Positions 7,261 through 16,618 are shown, numbered from the stretch's first letter. The stretch: 64,000 bases of DNA from Flavobacterium soyae (GCF_021245985.1 NZ_JAJQXA010000012.1:1-64000), one strand, 5' to 3'. Program-made: numbers and translations. The notes: a model not told the origin generated them from the sequence alone.

Positions 7261-9519
7261 TCACACCGCAATTGGCGCCGCCAAACAACTCTCCGGAATA
7301 TCAAAAGCGTTTACCAATGCCACAGCATCCGGACGAATATCCCAGCAAAGCTGATTAACCAGTTTACGAACCGCTTTAGTTTTTACCGCTTCCATATAAC
7401 CATCTTCAAGATACCATCCTTTGTTTTTTTCTATCTGCGAAAGCGCATATAATTGATATAATTTGGTCAATATTAGTTTTGAATTTTCATCTTTGATTTC
7501 CTTAATTGCTTCCTGAAATTGTTCTAAAACAATACGCTCCAAATAAGCCTGCGCAACATCTATCATTTGATGCTGAACAACATTAAAAGCATCATAAGCT
7601 TCTAAACCGCCATCAACCAGTTTTTTGATACGTCTTGCTGCCGAAGCCAGAATTGTTTTTTCTCTGTGTACAAAAGCCTGCAGATGAAATTCGCCATCAA
7701 GCAAATGTTCTTCATCAGTTCTTCTTGTCGCAATTGGATTTTTTTCTGTAATAGCCGTTTTGGCATTTTCATACACATAGTTGATAATTCCCAAAGAGCC
7801 CATTTTTCCAAAAGCTTTTCTAAATTCAGATAAACGGTTTTTGGCTACCAACTGCATTAAAACAGTATTATCACCTTCAAAAGTGGTATAAATTTCGGTA
7901 TCATTTTTTAAAGCATTGATTCGGTTTTCAGATAAATAACCTTTACCACCGCAAGCTTCACGGCATTCCTGCAAAATATCTCTTGTACTCCATGTTGAGT
8001 ACGATTTCATTCCGGCTGCAAGAGCTTCTATTTCCTGCATTTCGGTTTCTGTCCTATTCAAAAATCTTTTGGTTAGGTATTGAAGCGCAAAATGAACAGC
8101 GTAAGTTTTTGCTAAATGTGGTAATAATCTGCGTTGGTGCATTCTGTAATTTAAAATTGGAACTTCAGATCCTCCTTCAGGGCCAAATTGCCGGCGCTGG
8201 TCGCTGTAGCGAATGGCAATGGTTAATCCCGATTTGGCTGCTGCCAATGCCGAACGCGGAATCCCGATTCTTCCTCCTACCAAAGTTCCTAACATGGTAA
8301 AAAACCTTCTGTTGTCACTCGGAATTGGACTTTCGAATTCTCCTTTATCATTAACAGATGCGAAACGATCCAGCATATTTTCTTTCGGAATCACAACATT
8401 ATCAAAGCTGATAGTTCCGTTATCTACACCGTTTAATCCCATTTTATGCCCGCAGTCACCAATTGTAACGCCATTTATTGTATTTCCGTTTGTATCTCTT
8501 AACGGAACTACAAAAGCGTTTACGCCATAATCATGATCGTCGATAATTAGTTTAGCAAAAACAGTTGCCATTTGTCCGTGAACTGCTGCATTCCCGATAT
8601 ATTCTTTTTGAGCATTTTTGTCTGGCGTATGAATTGTAAACGTTTTATTATTATGATTGTATGTTGCTGTAGTTTCTAAACCTTTTACGTTAGATCCGTG
8701 ATGTGTTTCGGTCATGGCGAAACAACCCGGAAGTTTTAAAGAACCAATATCTTTTAAATATTTTGCATAATGTTTTTCGGTTCCGAGAGACTGAACGCTC
8801 ATTCCCCAAAGTCCAAACTGAACGCCAAATTTTATCACCAAACTTAAATCGTGATAACTCAGCGTTTCCATAATTGCAAAATAATCTTCTACATTTCCTC
8901 CTCCGCCGTATTCCTTCGGATAGGCCATGTTTCCCAGGTTTTCATCGGCTAAAATTTTACACCAGTTGTAAACCTTTTGACGAAAAACATTAATATCTGT
9001 CGAAGTTTCGTAAGCAAATTCAGGTCTTGAAATAATTGATTTTACTTTTTTTATGATGTGAGCTTCTTTTCCGTCCAAAAATTCGGTTACTTTTTGGATA
9101 TCAAAATTGCTTGTTGTCTGCGAATTTGCGGTAAAAGAATCTGCTTTTGTTTTAAAGTTTTGAAGTGCTTCTTCACCTAAAATTCCAAGGTCATTTTCGA
9201 GTTTTGTAAAATCTGATTCTAATGATGAAATGTCCAGATCTTTATCTGAAAGTGCTGCAGCAATATCAAAAATTGATTTTATGGATGATTTATCCTGAAT
9301 ACTTTTTTCAATATCCAGTTTCCATTGTGCCAATTCATTTCGCAATGGCGGATTTGAAATATCAACTTTAGAGAGAAGATATTCCTGTTCTTCAAGTGAA
9401 AGGGCCTTTTGAGATTTTATAAATTCTTGTAATGTGGCAAATTCTTTTTGAGTTAAAAGATCATCAGACCACACTAAATAAAACAATGGAGTAAAAGCTT
9501 GAAGTTTTGCTGGTTTCAT
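7261..9519 (-). CDS. Acyl-CoA dehydrogenase / acyl-CoA oxidase-like flavoenzyme
   Basis: At 752 residues this is much longer than ordinary acyl-CoA dehydrogenases (about 380) and resembles peroxisomal acyl-CoA oxidases. A helical N-terminal extension (1-150) is followed by the FAD-binding core (CFAMTETHHGSNV, QFGPEG) and a region with ECREACGGKGYL and TTFEGDNTVL; the Glu of FEGDN is in the position of the catalytic base. A C-terminal helical domain follows. It should oxidise acyl-CoA to 2-enoyl-CoA in beta-oxidation; whether oxygen or an electron-transfer flavoprotein is the acceptor cannot be told. Monocistronic, with repeats on both sides. Confidence 0.85.
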   Translation of the reverse strand: MKPAKLQAFTPLFYLVWSDDLLTQKEFATLQEFIKSQKALSLEEQEYLLSKVDISNPPLRNELAQWKLDIEKSIQDKSSIKSIFDIAAALSDKDLDISSLESDFTKLENDLGILGEEALQNFKTKADSFTANSQTTSNFDIQKVTEFLDGKEAHIIKKVKSIISRPEFAYETSTDINVFRQKVYNWCKILADENLGNMAYPKEYGGGGNVEDYFAIMETLSYHDLSLVIKFGVQFGLWGMSVQSLGTEKHYAKYLKDIGSLKLPGCFAMTETHHGSNVKGLETTATYNHNNKTFTIHTPDKNAQKEYIGNAAVHGQMATVFAKLIIDDHDYGVNAFVVPLRDTNGNTINGVTIGDCGHKMGLNGVDNGTISFDNVVIPKENMLDRFASVNDKGEFESPIPSDNRRFFTMLGTLVGGRIGIPRSALAAAKSGLTIAIRYSDQRRQFGPEGGSEVPILNYRMHQRRLLPHLAKTYAVHFALQYLTKRFLNRTETEMQEIEALAAGMKSYSTWSTRDILQECREACGGKGYLSENRINALKNDTEIYTTFEGDNTVLMQLVAKNRLSEFRKAFGKMGSLGIINYVYENAKTAITEKNPIATRRTDEEHLLDGEFHLQAFVHREKTILASAARRIKKLVDGGLEAYDAFNVVQHQMIDVAQAYLERIVLEQFQEAIKEIKDENSKLILTKLYQLYALSQIEKNKGWYLEDGYMEAVKTKAVRKLVNQLCWDIRPDAVALVNAFDIPESCLAAPIAV

Positions 9520-9549
9520 ATAATAGAGATTCGGTTTTTAATTTTTTTT

Positions 9550-9723
9550 GCCACAGATTAAAAGGATTAAAGTTTTTTTTTTAGCCACGAATTACACGAA
9601 TTTTCACGAATTTATTTTTTTTATAGTGATTCTTTAATCAATTGAATTCGTGAAAATTCGTGTAATTCGTGGCAAACTTTCTACACAAAGAAAATAATCC
9701 TTTTAATCCGTATAATCTGTGGC
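9550..9723. repeat. Nested inverted repeat, GCCACAGATT / GCCACGAATT family, copy 1
   Basis: Outer arms begin GCCACAGATTAAAAGGATTA at 9550 and end ATAATCTGTGGC at 9723. Inside them, 9584-9673 is a second inverted repeat starting GCCACGAATTACACGAATTT. It fills the gene-free stretch 9520-9840 together with the terminator after it. Related copies are at 38281-38419 and, decayed, at 44914-45052. Confidence 0.85.
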
Positions 9724-9744
9724 CAATATTTCATTTTACTGCAT

Positions 9745-9780
9745 AAAAAAACAGGAATGAAAAATACTCATTCCTGTTTT
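9745..9780 (-). terminator. Terminator of the EamA transporter gene
   Basis: AAAACAGGAATGA and TCATTCCTGTTTT form a 13-bp perfect stem with a 7-base loop, with a U tail on the minus strand, 60 bases after the EamA stop codon. Confidence 0.8.
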
Positions 9781-9840
9781 AAACCCCTGTTAAGATTCTC
9801 GTAATTTTACATTTAAACCAATAAAAATACAAGAGTTACT

Positions 9841-10791
9841 TTATTGAGAATCTTTAGACGACAGGATATATTTTTGTTTTATGGCAAAAATATGATGTGA
9901 ATTAAAAACTAAGACTGCAATAAAAATAATGCCGTATGCTATAATTTGTACAATACCAAATGGTTCTTTATAAAAAAACATGGCCAGAAGAAAAGCAATC
10001 ATTGGATTGATGTTTAAAAGCATTCCAACGGTTGAAGAATTTATTCCTGAAAGCGCATATAAATTAAGAAACAAGGGAAAAATGGTAAACAAAATAGCAA
10101 TAGTTTCGATACAGAAATAAAACCTAAATTCTGTTGGAATTGGTCCGCTGTAAGCTGGGAAAAAAGGCACTAAAAATAAAGCTGCCAAAGTAATATGAAA
10201 CGTCAGGACTATAAATTTATCAAACCCTTTGTTAACACGCTGGCTTACTAAATAAGATGCATACGTAAAACCAATTATGATGCTGAAAAACATATCCATT
10301 ATGTTTGCATAAGACAAAAGCAGACAGCCGGAAATACTTAATCCAACTGCAATCCATTGTGTTTTACTTAGTTTTTCGTGCAAAATAAAATAAGCAAGCA
10401 ATGTGGTTAAAATTGGACAGACTAAATAAGCCAAAGATGTGGCTTTTACGCTGACATGATTCATAACGTAAATAAACGTGAACCAATTGGCCATTAAAAA
10501 AACGCTTCCGCCAATGTTTAGCAGAGTCGATTTTCTTTTTTCAGCTTTTGGCATTGCTTTAAAAACTGCTATCGCTTCTTTGACTTTTTTTCGTCTAAAT
10601 GTAACAGAAATCAGGAGCATTAAAATGCTGCAGCTGAAAACACGATAGAATAAAATATCTAATGAAGGGTAGTCATGTATTGGCTTTAAAACCAAACTGA
10701 AAAATCCCCAGATTACAAAACAGGTAATGGCAGCAATATAATATTTTGTTGTTTTCACGACAGTATCTTTTTTACTTTTTTGATGAAACAA
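9841..10791 (-). CDS. EamA/RarD-type drug/metabolite transporter
   Basis: The 316-residue protein contains about ten hydrophobic segments arranged as two EamA repeats (first about 17-160, second about 165-300), preceded by a short basic N-terminus. An 'ITCFVIWGFFSLVLKPI' start and 'HEKLSKTQWIAVGLSISG' end of repeat one resemble RarD-like members of the DMT superfamily. These export amino acids, metabolites or drugs from the cytoplasm. The gene is divergent from a MocR-type regulator with only 67 bases between them, a common arrangement in which the regulator controls the exporter. The substrate is unknown. Confidence 0.83.
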   Translation of the reverse strand: MFHQKSKKDTVVKTTKYYIAAITCFVIWGFFSLVLKPIHDYPSLDILFYRVFSCSILMLLISVTFRRKKVKEAIAVFKAMPKAEKRKSTLLNIGGSVFLMANWFTFIYVMNHVSVKATSLAYLVCPILTTLLAYFILHEKLSKTQWIAVGLSISGCLLLSYANIMDMFFSIIIGFTYASYLVSQRVNKGFDKFIVLTFHITLAALFLVPFFPAYSGPIPTEFRFYFCIETIAILFTIFPLFLNLYALSGINSSTVGMLLNINPMIAFLLAMFFYKEPFGIVQIIAYGIIFIAVLVFNSHHIFAIKQKYILSSKDSQ

Positions 10792-10858
10792 ATTTCTAAA
10801 AAATAAAACAGCAATACAGATACAGTTTTTGTAAATTGCAGCATAACAGTTTGTTTTT
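10792..10858. promoter_or_regulatory. Divergent promoter region between EamA and MocR genes
   Basis: This 67-base spacer must hold both promoters. It contains repeated ATACAG/ACAG units (near 10815-10826) that could be a MocR operator, since family members often bind short direct repeats. No clean TAnnTTTG element is present, so both promoters may need activation. This is an inference from layout. Confidence 0.4.
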
Positions 10859-12283
10859 ATGAAGAGTTCAAATTACTTGTATTTACAGTTTGCCGATGTT
10901 ATCGAAAATCAGATAAAATCAGGGCTTTTAAGTGTTGGAGACAAACTGCCTTCGATACGGGAAGTCTGTGCAGAAACGGGTTACAGCATGAGTACGGTTA
11001 GTAAAGCGTATTATGAAGTTGAAAGTAGATCGCTGATTGAATCCCGCCCGCAGTCTGGTTATTATGTGAGTAATATTTCGGCACGAATAATTGCAGAACC
11101 TTCTGCAAGTACGCCAATTTTAACCGTTGAAAACATTGAACGCGAAGATTTAGTCGATTTGGTTTATGGCGATATGCGCAAAAAAAACTTAACGATGCTT
11201 TCGCTTGGTTTTCCTTCAAATGAATTACTTCCTATTGCTAAACTAAATAAAGGAATGGTTCAGGCGATGCGGCAATTACCAAACAGCGGTACGAGTTATG
11301 AGGAAATTCAGGGAAACAGCAATTTGCGAAAAGAAATCGCACGCTGGTCTTTTACCTGGGGCGGTTCTTTGACCGAAGAGCATATTATTACCACTCCGGG
11401 TTGTATTTCGGCTATTTCTGATTGTTTATTGACTCTGACAAAACCGGGAGATACGATTATTACCGAAAGTCCGGTTTATTTTGGAATTCTGCAATTGGCC
11501 AGTTCTTTAGGCTTGTATGTGATGGAACTTCCAACGAACATGACAACGGGAATTGAACTGGAAGCGGTTAAAAAAACACTTGCAGCCAATAAGGTAAAAG
11601 CCTGTGTTTTGATGAGTAATTTCAGCAATCCGTCTGGAAGCATGATGCCAAATGAACATAAAAAAGAAATTGTTCGCTTAATGGATTTTTATAATGTTCC
11701 GTTAATCGAAGATGATATTCACGGCGATTTGTACTTTGGCGCAAGCCGGCCAACGAATTGCAAAACATATGATGAAAGCGGCATTGTGCTTTGCTGCAGT
11801 TCGGTTTCTAAATCTTTGGCACCGGGATATCGTGTTGGCTGGGTTTCTCCTGGGAAATTTAAAAAAGAAGTTTTAAGGACAAAATTATATCATACGATCT
11901 CCTCACCTACTATTACGCACGAAGTTGTGGGTGATTTTTTGAAAAACGGACGTTATGAAAATCATCTTCGTAAAATTCGTCAAATCCTTAACCGCAACTG
12001 CAATAATTATATCAATACGGTTTTAGAATCTTTTCCGGCAGGAACAAAAGTAAGTCAACCACAAGGCGGATTTTTTCTTTGGGTCGAATTAGATCAAAAA
12101 ATTGATACGGCTGCTTTTTACCATTTGGCTTTAAAACATAATATCAGCATTGCGCCGGGAAGGATTTTCTCTTTTCAAAATCAGTTTTCGAATTGTATGC
12201 GTTTGAGTTTTGGGCTTCCGTGGAGTAATGAATTGCGGGAATCTATTCGAACTTTGGGGAGATTGGCTGCGAAACAGTTGTAA
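10859..12283 (+). CDS. MocR/PdxR-type regulator: GntR HTH fused to a PLP aminotransferase domain
   Basis: The 474-residue protein has a GntR winged helix (about 1-72; LPSIREVCAETGYSMSTVSKAY is the HTH) and a class-I aminotransferase-like domain (about 110-474). PLP-binding residues are visible: N257-P258, D285/D286 in IEDDIHGD, and the Schiff-base Lys318 in SVSKSLAPGYRVGW. MocR proteins use PLP or its adducts as effector and usually control a divergent neighbour, here the EamA exporter. The retained lysine argues for a working cofactor site. A strictly enzymatic role is less likely given the intact DNA-binding domain. Confidence 0.88.
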   Translation: MKSSNYLYLQFADVIENQIKSGLLSVGDKLPSIREVCAETGYSMSTVSKAYYEVESRSLIESRPQSGYYVSNISARIIAEPSASTPILTVENIEREDLVDLVYGDMRKKNLTMLSLGFPSNELLPIAKLNKGMVQAMRQLPNSGTSYEEIQGNSNLRKEIARWSFTWGGSLTEEHIITTPGCISAISDCLLTLTKPGDTIITESPVYFGILQLASSLGLYVMELPTNMTTGIELEAVKKTLAANKVKACVLMSNFSNPSGSMMPNEHKKEIVRLMDFYNVPLIEDDIHGDLYFGASRPTNCKTYDESGIVLCCSSVSKSLAPGYRVGWVSPGKFKKEVLRTKLYHTISSPTITHEVVGDFLKNGRYENHLRKIRQILNRNCNNYINTVLESFPAGTKVSQPQGGFFLWVELDQKIDTAAFYHLALKHNISIAPGRIFSFQNQFSNCMRLSFGLPWSNELRESIRTLGRLAAKQL

Positions 12284-12300
12284 AGTTTGTCTTCACGATT

Positions 12301-12408
12301 AGTTTGTCATTTCGAGGAACGAGAAATCACACTAGAAACTCCGCACAGATATTTGCTAATCTTTGTCGATTTACGAGTGCGATTTCTCGTTCCTCGAAAT
12401 GACAAACT
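12301..12408. repeat. Dispersed inverted repeat, 28-bp perfect arms (copy B)
   Basis: Arms at 12301-12328 and 12381-12408 are exact reverse complements, starting AGTTTGTCATTTCGAGG. The element differs from the copy at 7034 at matched positions in both arms (CCG to TCG, GAGG to GAGA), so the base pairing has been kept. It begins 18 bases after the MocR stop codon. Confidence 0.87.
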
Positions 12409-12467
12409 ATGTGTTTTTAAAATAAAAAAAACTCAGAACCTTAGCAGCTTAGAATCTTAGCAACTTC

Positions 12468-12507
12468 AAAAAAAAGACTGGACAGCGCTAACCAATACAC
12501 TGTCCAG
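12468..12507 (-). terminator. Terminator after the bestrophin gene
   Basis: CTGGACAG and CTGTCCAG form an 8-bp stem, with a run of T on the minus strand after it, 30 bases past the bestrophin stop codon. Confidence 0.7.
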
Positions 12508-12538
12508 CCAACAATTAAAGATGACCAAAATTAAAGTC

Positions 12539-13486
12539 TTATAACACGAAATAAGCGTCTTTTTCGACTTTCTTAGGTTCGTCGTCTAAGTGAAATTCTT
12601 TCAGGATATCAAATTCGCTTTGATATTCGTTCAGCATTTGTTTGATATTTTTTTCAATTGTGTTTGCAATTGATGTAACCGGCGTATCTGTTGGCCTGTT
12701 TTCAAACGGATCTTGCAAATGTATCGCCATTCTTTCGATCAAAAAGAAAGCAGCTGCAATTGCAGTAATCAACGGAATTGCAAACCAGCTTAATACACTT
12801 GTTAACCCAAAAGGCAGTAAGAAAATAAACAAACACAGGGTTAATCTAATATACATACTGTAAGTCGTTGGAAAAATCGTGTTCTTGATTCTCTCACATT
12901 TACCCATTTCATCACATAATCGCGATAATGTATTATCGATTTCAACTTGCTGGTACATGTTGATTTTTTTCTCGTTTTTAGCATTTCTAAGGTCACGTGC
13001 GTGAAGCATTAAAATGGCATTTGGAACATTTTGATGGTTCTTGATGTATTTAATTTCATCTACACTCATTAAACCTTTTAAGGGTTTTATGGCATCTTTA
13101 TTTCGAAGTGCCTGACCTAAACTATAACACCATGCGATTTGTCTTTTTGCAAAGTTCTCTTTGAATTCGCTTGCTTCGACAGAAAAATCAGGGTCTTTAT
13201 AAAATGTCAGTACCTGACGTATTAAGGTTCTTGAATCGTTTACAACTGCTCCCCAAACAATTCGTGCTTCCCACCAGCGGTCGTAAGCCTGATTAGACTT
13301 AAAGGCTAATAATAAGGAAATAATGGTTCCAATCATGGTTGGAATCGCAATTGGGATATCTACAGGAAGGTTGATAAAATAATGATGAAATATTTCAAAT
13401 AATATGGTATAAGCCAGTACGAGAGCAATTTCTATTTTAATTTTCCCGAGAACGTATTTCATTGGTATTCTTTTCTTTAATAACAT
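12539..13486 (-). CDS. Bestrophin-family (YneE/UPF0187) ion channel
   Basis: This 315-residue membrane protein has the bacterial bestrophin signature: two early membrane helices, the AYDRWWEARIVWG motif (near residue 65) and a second hydrophobic pair around 205-250, followed by a charged cytoplasmic tail. Bacterial bestrophins form pentameric channels; KpBest conducts cations while animal homologues conduct anions. The start at MLLKKRIP fits family members. It lies 71 bases downstream of the stress-protein gene on the same strand, which in turn follows the two-component system, so a shared osmotic or envelope-stress role is possible but unproven. Confidence 0.85.
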   Translation of the reverse strand: MLLKKRIPMKYVLGKIKIEIALVLAYTILFEIFHHYFINLPVDIPIAIPTMIGTIISLLLAFKSNQAYDRWWEARIVWGAVVNDSRTLIRQVLTFYKDPDFSVEASEFKENFAKRQIAWCYSLGQALRNKDAIKPLKGLMSVDEIKYIKNHQNVPNAILMLHARDLRNAKNEKKINMYQQVEIDNTLSRLCDEMGKCERIKNTIFPTTYSMYIRLTLCLFIFLLPFGLTSVLSWFAIPLITAIAAAFFLIERMAIHLQDPFENRPTDTPVTSIANTIEKNIKQMLNEYQSEFDILKEFHLDDEPKKVEKDAYFVL

Positions 13487-13557
13487 ATTTTCGGTTTTAA
13501 ATTATTTTTTTAGTCCTTAGTGAATAGTAATTAGTCTTAGAATCAATTATCAATTAC

Positions 13558-14277
13558 TTAAACTGTTTCTTCATACAATGAAAGTACCGGAAGCCCCAGT
13601 TTTTCATTAATATTTTGTTTTTTTACTTTTTTAAATTTGATTTTTTCTCCTTTTCGGGTTTCTACCAAAAGGTCAATTTCATATTTTGAAATAGCTTCGG
13701 TCAAATAAGGTGCAGCTGCTTCGTAATTATCATCCACTCTTGAAGTCTGGCTTACAATTTCATATGAGAAATTTTCATTTAAAAACTGCTGTACATCTTT
13801 TACATGAACATTTGCAGCGCTGTTTTCTATATAAAGTGCTTTTGTAAAATCTTCTTTAAAATCGTTTCCTAAATGCAGAATCGGGCATTTTTGATTTGCC
13901 GATAATTGCACTAAATATTGATGAATACGTTTTGTTTCCTGTTTATAAGAATGCGTTAAAACGACTAATTTTACAGCAAAATGTTCAATTATTCCTCTAA
14001 AAATTGGAGACGAAAGCCCGTATTGATTGTGAATTTTAATTTTGCAGTTTTTTGTATGATCAATCATATATCTGCAGGTTTCGAGAACTTCTTCCTGACT
14101 TTTGGTAAGTCCAGCTCTCATTTCGCGTAAAAAATTAGATGATGAAAATGCATCCGGAGCATCAGAAACCATCATTAAAACAATTTCACAGTCAGCTTCT
14201 TTTGCCTGACAAATTGCTGATTTTACAGCAGAAATTGTATCATCTTTTAAAGTTGTGGGTATTAGGAAATTTTTCAT
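13558..14277 (-). CDS. Universal stress protein family-like protein
   Basis: The 239-residue product begins with a Usp-like beta-strand and helix (MKNFLIPTTLKDD, ICQAKEADCEIVLMMV) and has a middle strand 'AVKLVVLTH', consistent with one Usp domain plus a second degenerate half, as in two-domain Bacteroidota Usp proteins (usually 270-280 residues). The ATP-binding G-2x-G-9x-G(S/T) motif is not evident, so nucleotide binding is doubtful. It sits between the histidine kinase and the bestrophin channel on the same strand. The function is unknown beyond a presumed stress role. Confidence 0.62.
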   Translation of the reverse strand: MKNFLIPTTLKDDTISAVKSAICQAKEADCEIVLMMVSDAPDAFSSSNFLREMRAGLTKSQEEVLETCRYMIDHTKNCKIKIHNQYGLSSPIFRGIIEHFAVKLVVLTHSYKQETKRIHQYLVQLSANQKCPILHLGNDFKEDFTKALYIENSAANVHVKDVQQFLNENFSYEIVSQTSRVDDNYEAAAPYLTEAISKYEIDLLVETRKGEKIKFKKVKKQNINEKLGLPVLSLYEETV

Positions 14278-14354
14278 ATGTATAATCTTTTAGTTTATAC
14301 ATACAAAATAAGGGGCTGTAAATTAGAAGGGTATTAATCTTAAATTAGAATTTT

Positions 14355-15758
14355 CTAAGATTCAACATTAGATTTTTTAATGTTGGCCTTTTTAGGGTTT
14401 ATCTTTTTAAAGATGATCGTTACGATTGTTCCTTTGTTTTGTTCAGACTGTACTTGTATTTCGCCATCGTGCATACGAATGATTTTAGAAGCCAGCGGCA
14501 ATCCTAAACCGTAACCAATATATTTGGCCGCAATTTTTCCTCTAAAGAAAGGTTCGTACAAATGCGGAATATCTTCTGGCGGAATACCAATACCGATATC
14601 GTTAATCGAAATTTTAATCGCATCCTGATTGGCAGAAAGAGCTACAAATACTTCATTATTATCTGAATATTTTACGCCGTTGGTAATAATGTTGTTGATC
14701 GCCAGTTCTAAAAGCGGTTTATTACACGGAATTAAAAGCAAATTAGAATCTTTTGGTGCAAAATTCATTTTGATGCTGACTCGATTATCAGGATAAATTT
14801 TATCTAGATCTGATTTTACCTCTAATAACAGTTCGTCGATCCTGGCAATATCCAGAACTTGTTTATTTCCGTCGTAACCGGTTTGTGTCAATTTTAATAA
14901 GCTTTCGGTCAGGTTTCCTAATCTTGATGCCTGACTGTAAATATTTTGCAATGATTCTACATATTCTGCTACTTCACGTTCTTTTAGAAGCATAATTTCT
15001 GCCTCGGCAATTATGGTTGTTATTGGTGTTTTTAACTCGTGCGAAGCATTATTTATGAAGTTTGCCTGAATTTCAAATGATGTTTCCAGCCGGTCTAACA
15101 TATGATTGAAAGTCTTTGTCAAATCTGAAATTTCATCAGAGTTTTTAACGGCCGGTAATCTATTGTGAAGATTTGATGCACTGATTCTGTTAACTTCTTT
15201 GGTAATTCTTGCTACCGGATTTATAACTTTTTTTGCCAGAAAACGACCTAAAAAGAAAGCCAGAAGTATAAAACCTATGCCTCCAAAAAGTAATATTTTT
15301 ATAATATATATAGACGTTGTTTTTCCGCGACGATCACGTGCACCAATAATTACAATGTACTTTTGACTGCTTTCTGTAAAAACCTGACCTAGATAATATT
15401 TACTGTTTACTTCAAAGTAATCTTTTCCTGTTGCGAGAATATTAGAATAAAACTTGTTAGGGAGATTTAGTTTTGTGTTGTAATCAAAACTATTGGCGCT
15501 GTTTATTTTAAGAACATATTCTTCTTCTTCAATAAGTTCTTCCAGTCCGTTTTTCTTTAAATTTCTATAGTATTTGATTTTTTCGGGATCGTGCTGAAAG
15601 TGAATTGAAGCTACAATTTTTGCACGGTCTTCTAACCTTTTTAAGAAATGGTAACGGTTATTTTCTCTAAATAAAACGAATACTATGATACTCAGCAGCA
15701 ATGTACTAAAAGTAGAAAGTGCTACATAGGTAAAAGTAATTTTTTTTCTAATATCCAT
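14355..15758 (-). CDS. Sensor histidine kinase, HAMP-HisKA-HATPase type
   Basis: The 467-residue kinase has two membrane helices (about 8-30 and 151-173) enclosing a 120-residue periplasmic sensor, a HAMP domain (about 174-226), HisKA with the H-box SHELKTP (His240) and an HATPase domain with Asn356/Asn360, DIGIGIPPEDI (387-397) and GYGLGL (415-420). All catalytic boxes are intact. It starts one base after the response-regulator stop codon, so the two are translationally linked. It should autophosphorylate in response to an envelope signal and phosphorylate the adjacent OmpR-type regulator. The signal is unknown. Confidence 0.93.
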   Translation of the reverse strand: MDIRKKITFTYVALSTFSTLLLSIIVFVLFRENNRYHFLKRLEDRAKIVASIHFQHDPEKIKYYRNLKKNGLEELIEEEEYVLKINSANSFDYNTKLNLPNKFYSNILATGKDYFEVNSKYYLGQVFTESSQKYIVIIGARDRRGKTTSIYIIKILLFGGIGFILLAFFLGRFLAKKVINPVARITKEVNRISASNLHNRLPAVKNSDEISDLTKTFNHMLDRLETSFEIQANFINNASHELKTPITTIIAEAEIMLLKEREVAEYVESLQNIYSQASRLGNLTESLLKLTQTGYDGNKQVLDIARIDELLLEVKSDLDKIYPDNRVSIKMNFAPKDSNLLLIPCNKPLLELAINNIITNGVKYSDNNEVFVALSANQDAIKISINDIGIGIPPEDIPHLYEPFFRGKIAAKYIGYGLGLPLASKIIRMHDGEIQVQSEQNKGTIVTIIFKKINPKKANIKKSNVES

Positions 15759-15759
15759 T

Positions 15760-16434
15760 CTATGGCTTTATAACATAACCTAAACCTTTCATGGTATGAA
15801 TAAGTTTGGTTTTAAAAGGTTTATCAACTTTCTTTCTTAAATATGTAATATATACATCAACAACATTGGTATTCATATCAAAATTAATATCCCAAACGTT
15901 ATCTAAAATTTGGTCTCGAGAAACAATTCTTCCGGCATTTTTTCCCAGATAATACAGTAATTTAAACTCTTTTGCCGTTAAAATTATCGATTCTCCATCT
16001 CTTTTTACCGTTTTGGCACGGCCGTTTATTTCTAAATCGCCAATTGTAATTACATCAATTTTATCGGTTTCCTGATGTGCTCTTCGGTGTAAAGCATTTA
16101 CTCTTGCATCAAGTTCACCAAATTTAAAAGGCTTTACCAAATAATCATCGGCACCGGAATTAAGACCGGTTACAATGTTTTCTGAAGTTCCAAGCGCTGT
16201 TAAAAGTAAAATGGGAACAAAATTTTTGCCGGCGCGAAGTCTGCGGCAAATCTCGATTCCGTTAATATCCGGTAACATAACGTCTAAAATAACAACATCA
16301 AAGTTATAATTGTGAATCATTTCAAGGGCAGTTTTGCCATCTAGAGCCACACTTACTTCGTTGTTGTTTTCGGCAAATCCTTTCCTTAAAATCGATAAAA
16401 GATTGGGTTCGTCTTCGACTATTAGTAACTTCAT
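15760..16434 (-). CDS. OmpR/PhoB-family response regulator
   Basis: The receiver domain (1-115) shows acidic pocket E8-D9, phosphoacceptor D51, T79 and K101; a winged-helix DNA-binding domain follows (about 130-224, with ITAKEFKLL-like and DVYITYLRKKVD elements). I chose the ATG at 16434 (224 residues) because the upstream ATG at 16455 lies inside the predicted promoter and MKLLIVEDE is the normal start of this family. It is the first gene of an operon with the histidine kinase. The layout resembles CusR/RprY-like Bacteroidota systems; targets are not evident. Confidence 0.92.
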   Translation of the reverse strand: MKLLIVEDEPNLLSILRKGFAENNNEVSVALDGKTALEMIHNYNFDVVILDVMLPDINGIEICRRLRAGKNFVPILLLTALGTSENIVTGLNSGADDYLVKPFKFGELDARVNALHRRAHQETDKIDVITIGDLEINGRAKTVKRDGESIILTAKEFKLLYYLGKNAGRIVSRDQILDNVWDINFDMNTNVVDVYITYLRKKVDKPFKTKLIHTMKGLGYVIKP

Positions 16435-16452
16435 ATTAATTTGTATATACAA

Positions 16453-16460
16453 CAAAAATA
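16453..16460 (-). promoter_or_regulatory. -7 element of the two-component operon
   Basis: Minus-strand TATTTTTG matches TAnnTTTG. A start site just downstream leaves about 12 bases of leader and rules out the longer start codon at 16455. Confidence 0.55.
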
Positions 16461-16533
16461 AGGATTGAGTTCAAAAATCTTATTCATAATAGTTATAAAT
16501 TATGATTTAATTATGAACATTTATATTGAAGCA

Positions 16534-16560
16534 TAAAAAAAGCAGCTTTATCTAGCTGCC
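16534..16560 (-). terminator. Small terminator-like hairpin
   Basis: GGCAGCT and AGCTGC pair, with a U tail when read on the minus strand. It is over 400 bases past the nearest minus-strand gene end (16998), so it may be an orphan. Confidence 0.4.
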
Positions 16561-16618
16561 AATTTTTACTTATAAAGTTACACTTATTATGTCTTATAAT
16601 TAAACACATAGTCCCTCC

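Noticed and set aside
9550-9723. Insertion sequence ends
   Set aside because: No transposase gene is present between or next to the arms, so only a MITE/REP-like label can be supported.
10998-11219. Minus-strand frame within the MocR gene
   Set aside because: It is antisense to the intact GntR-aminotransferase coding frame, with no domain evidence.
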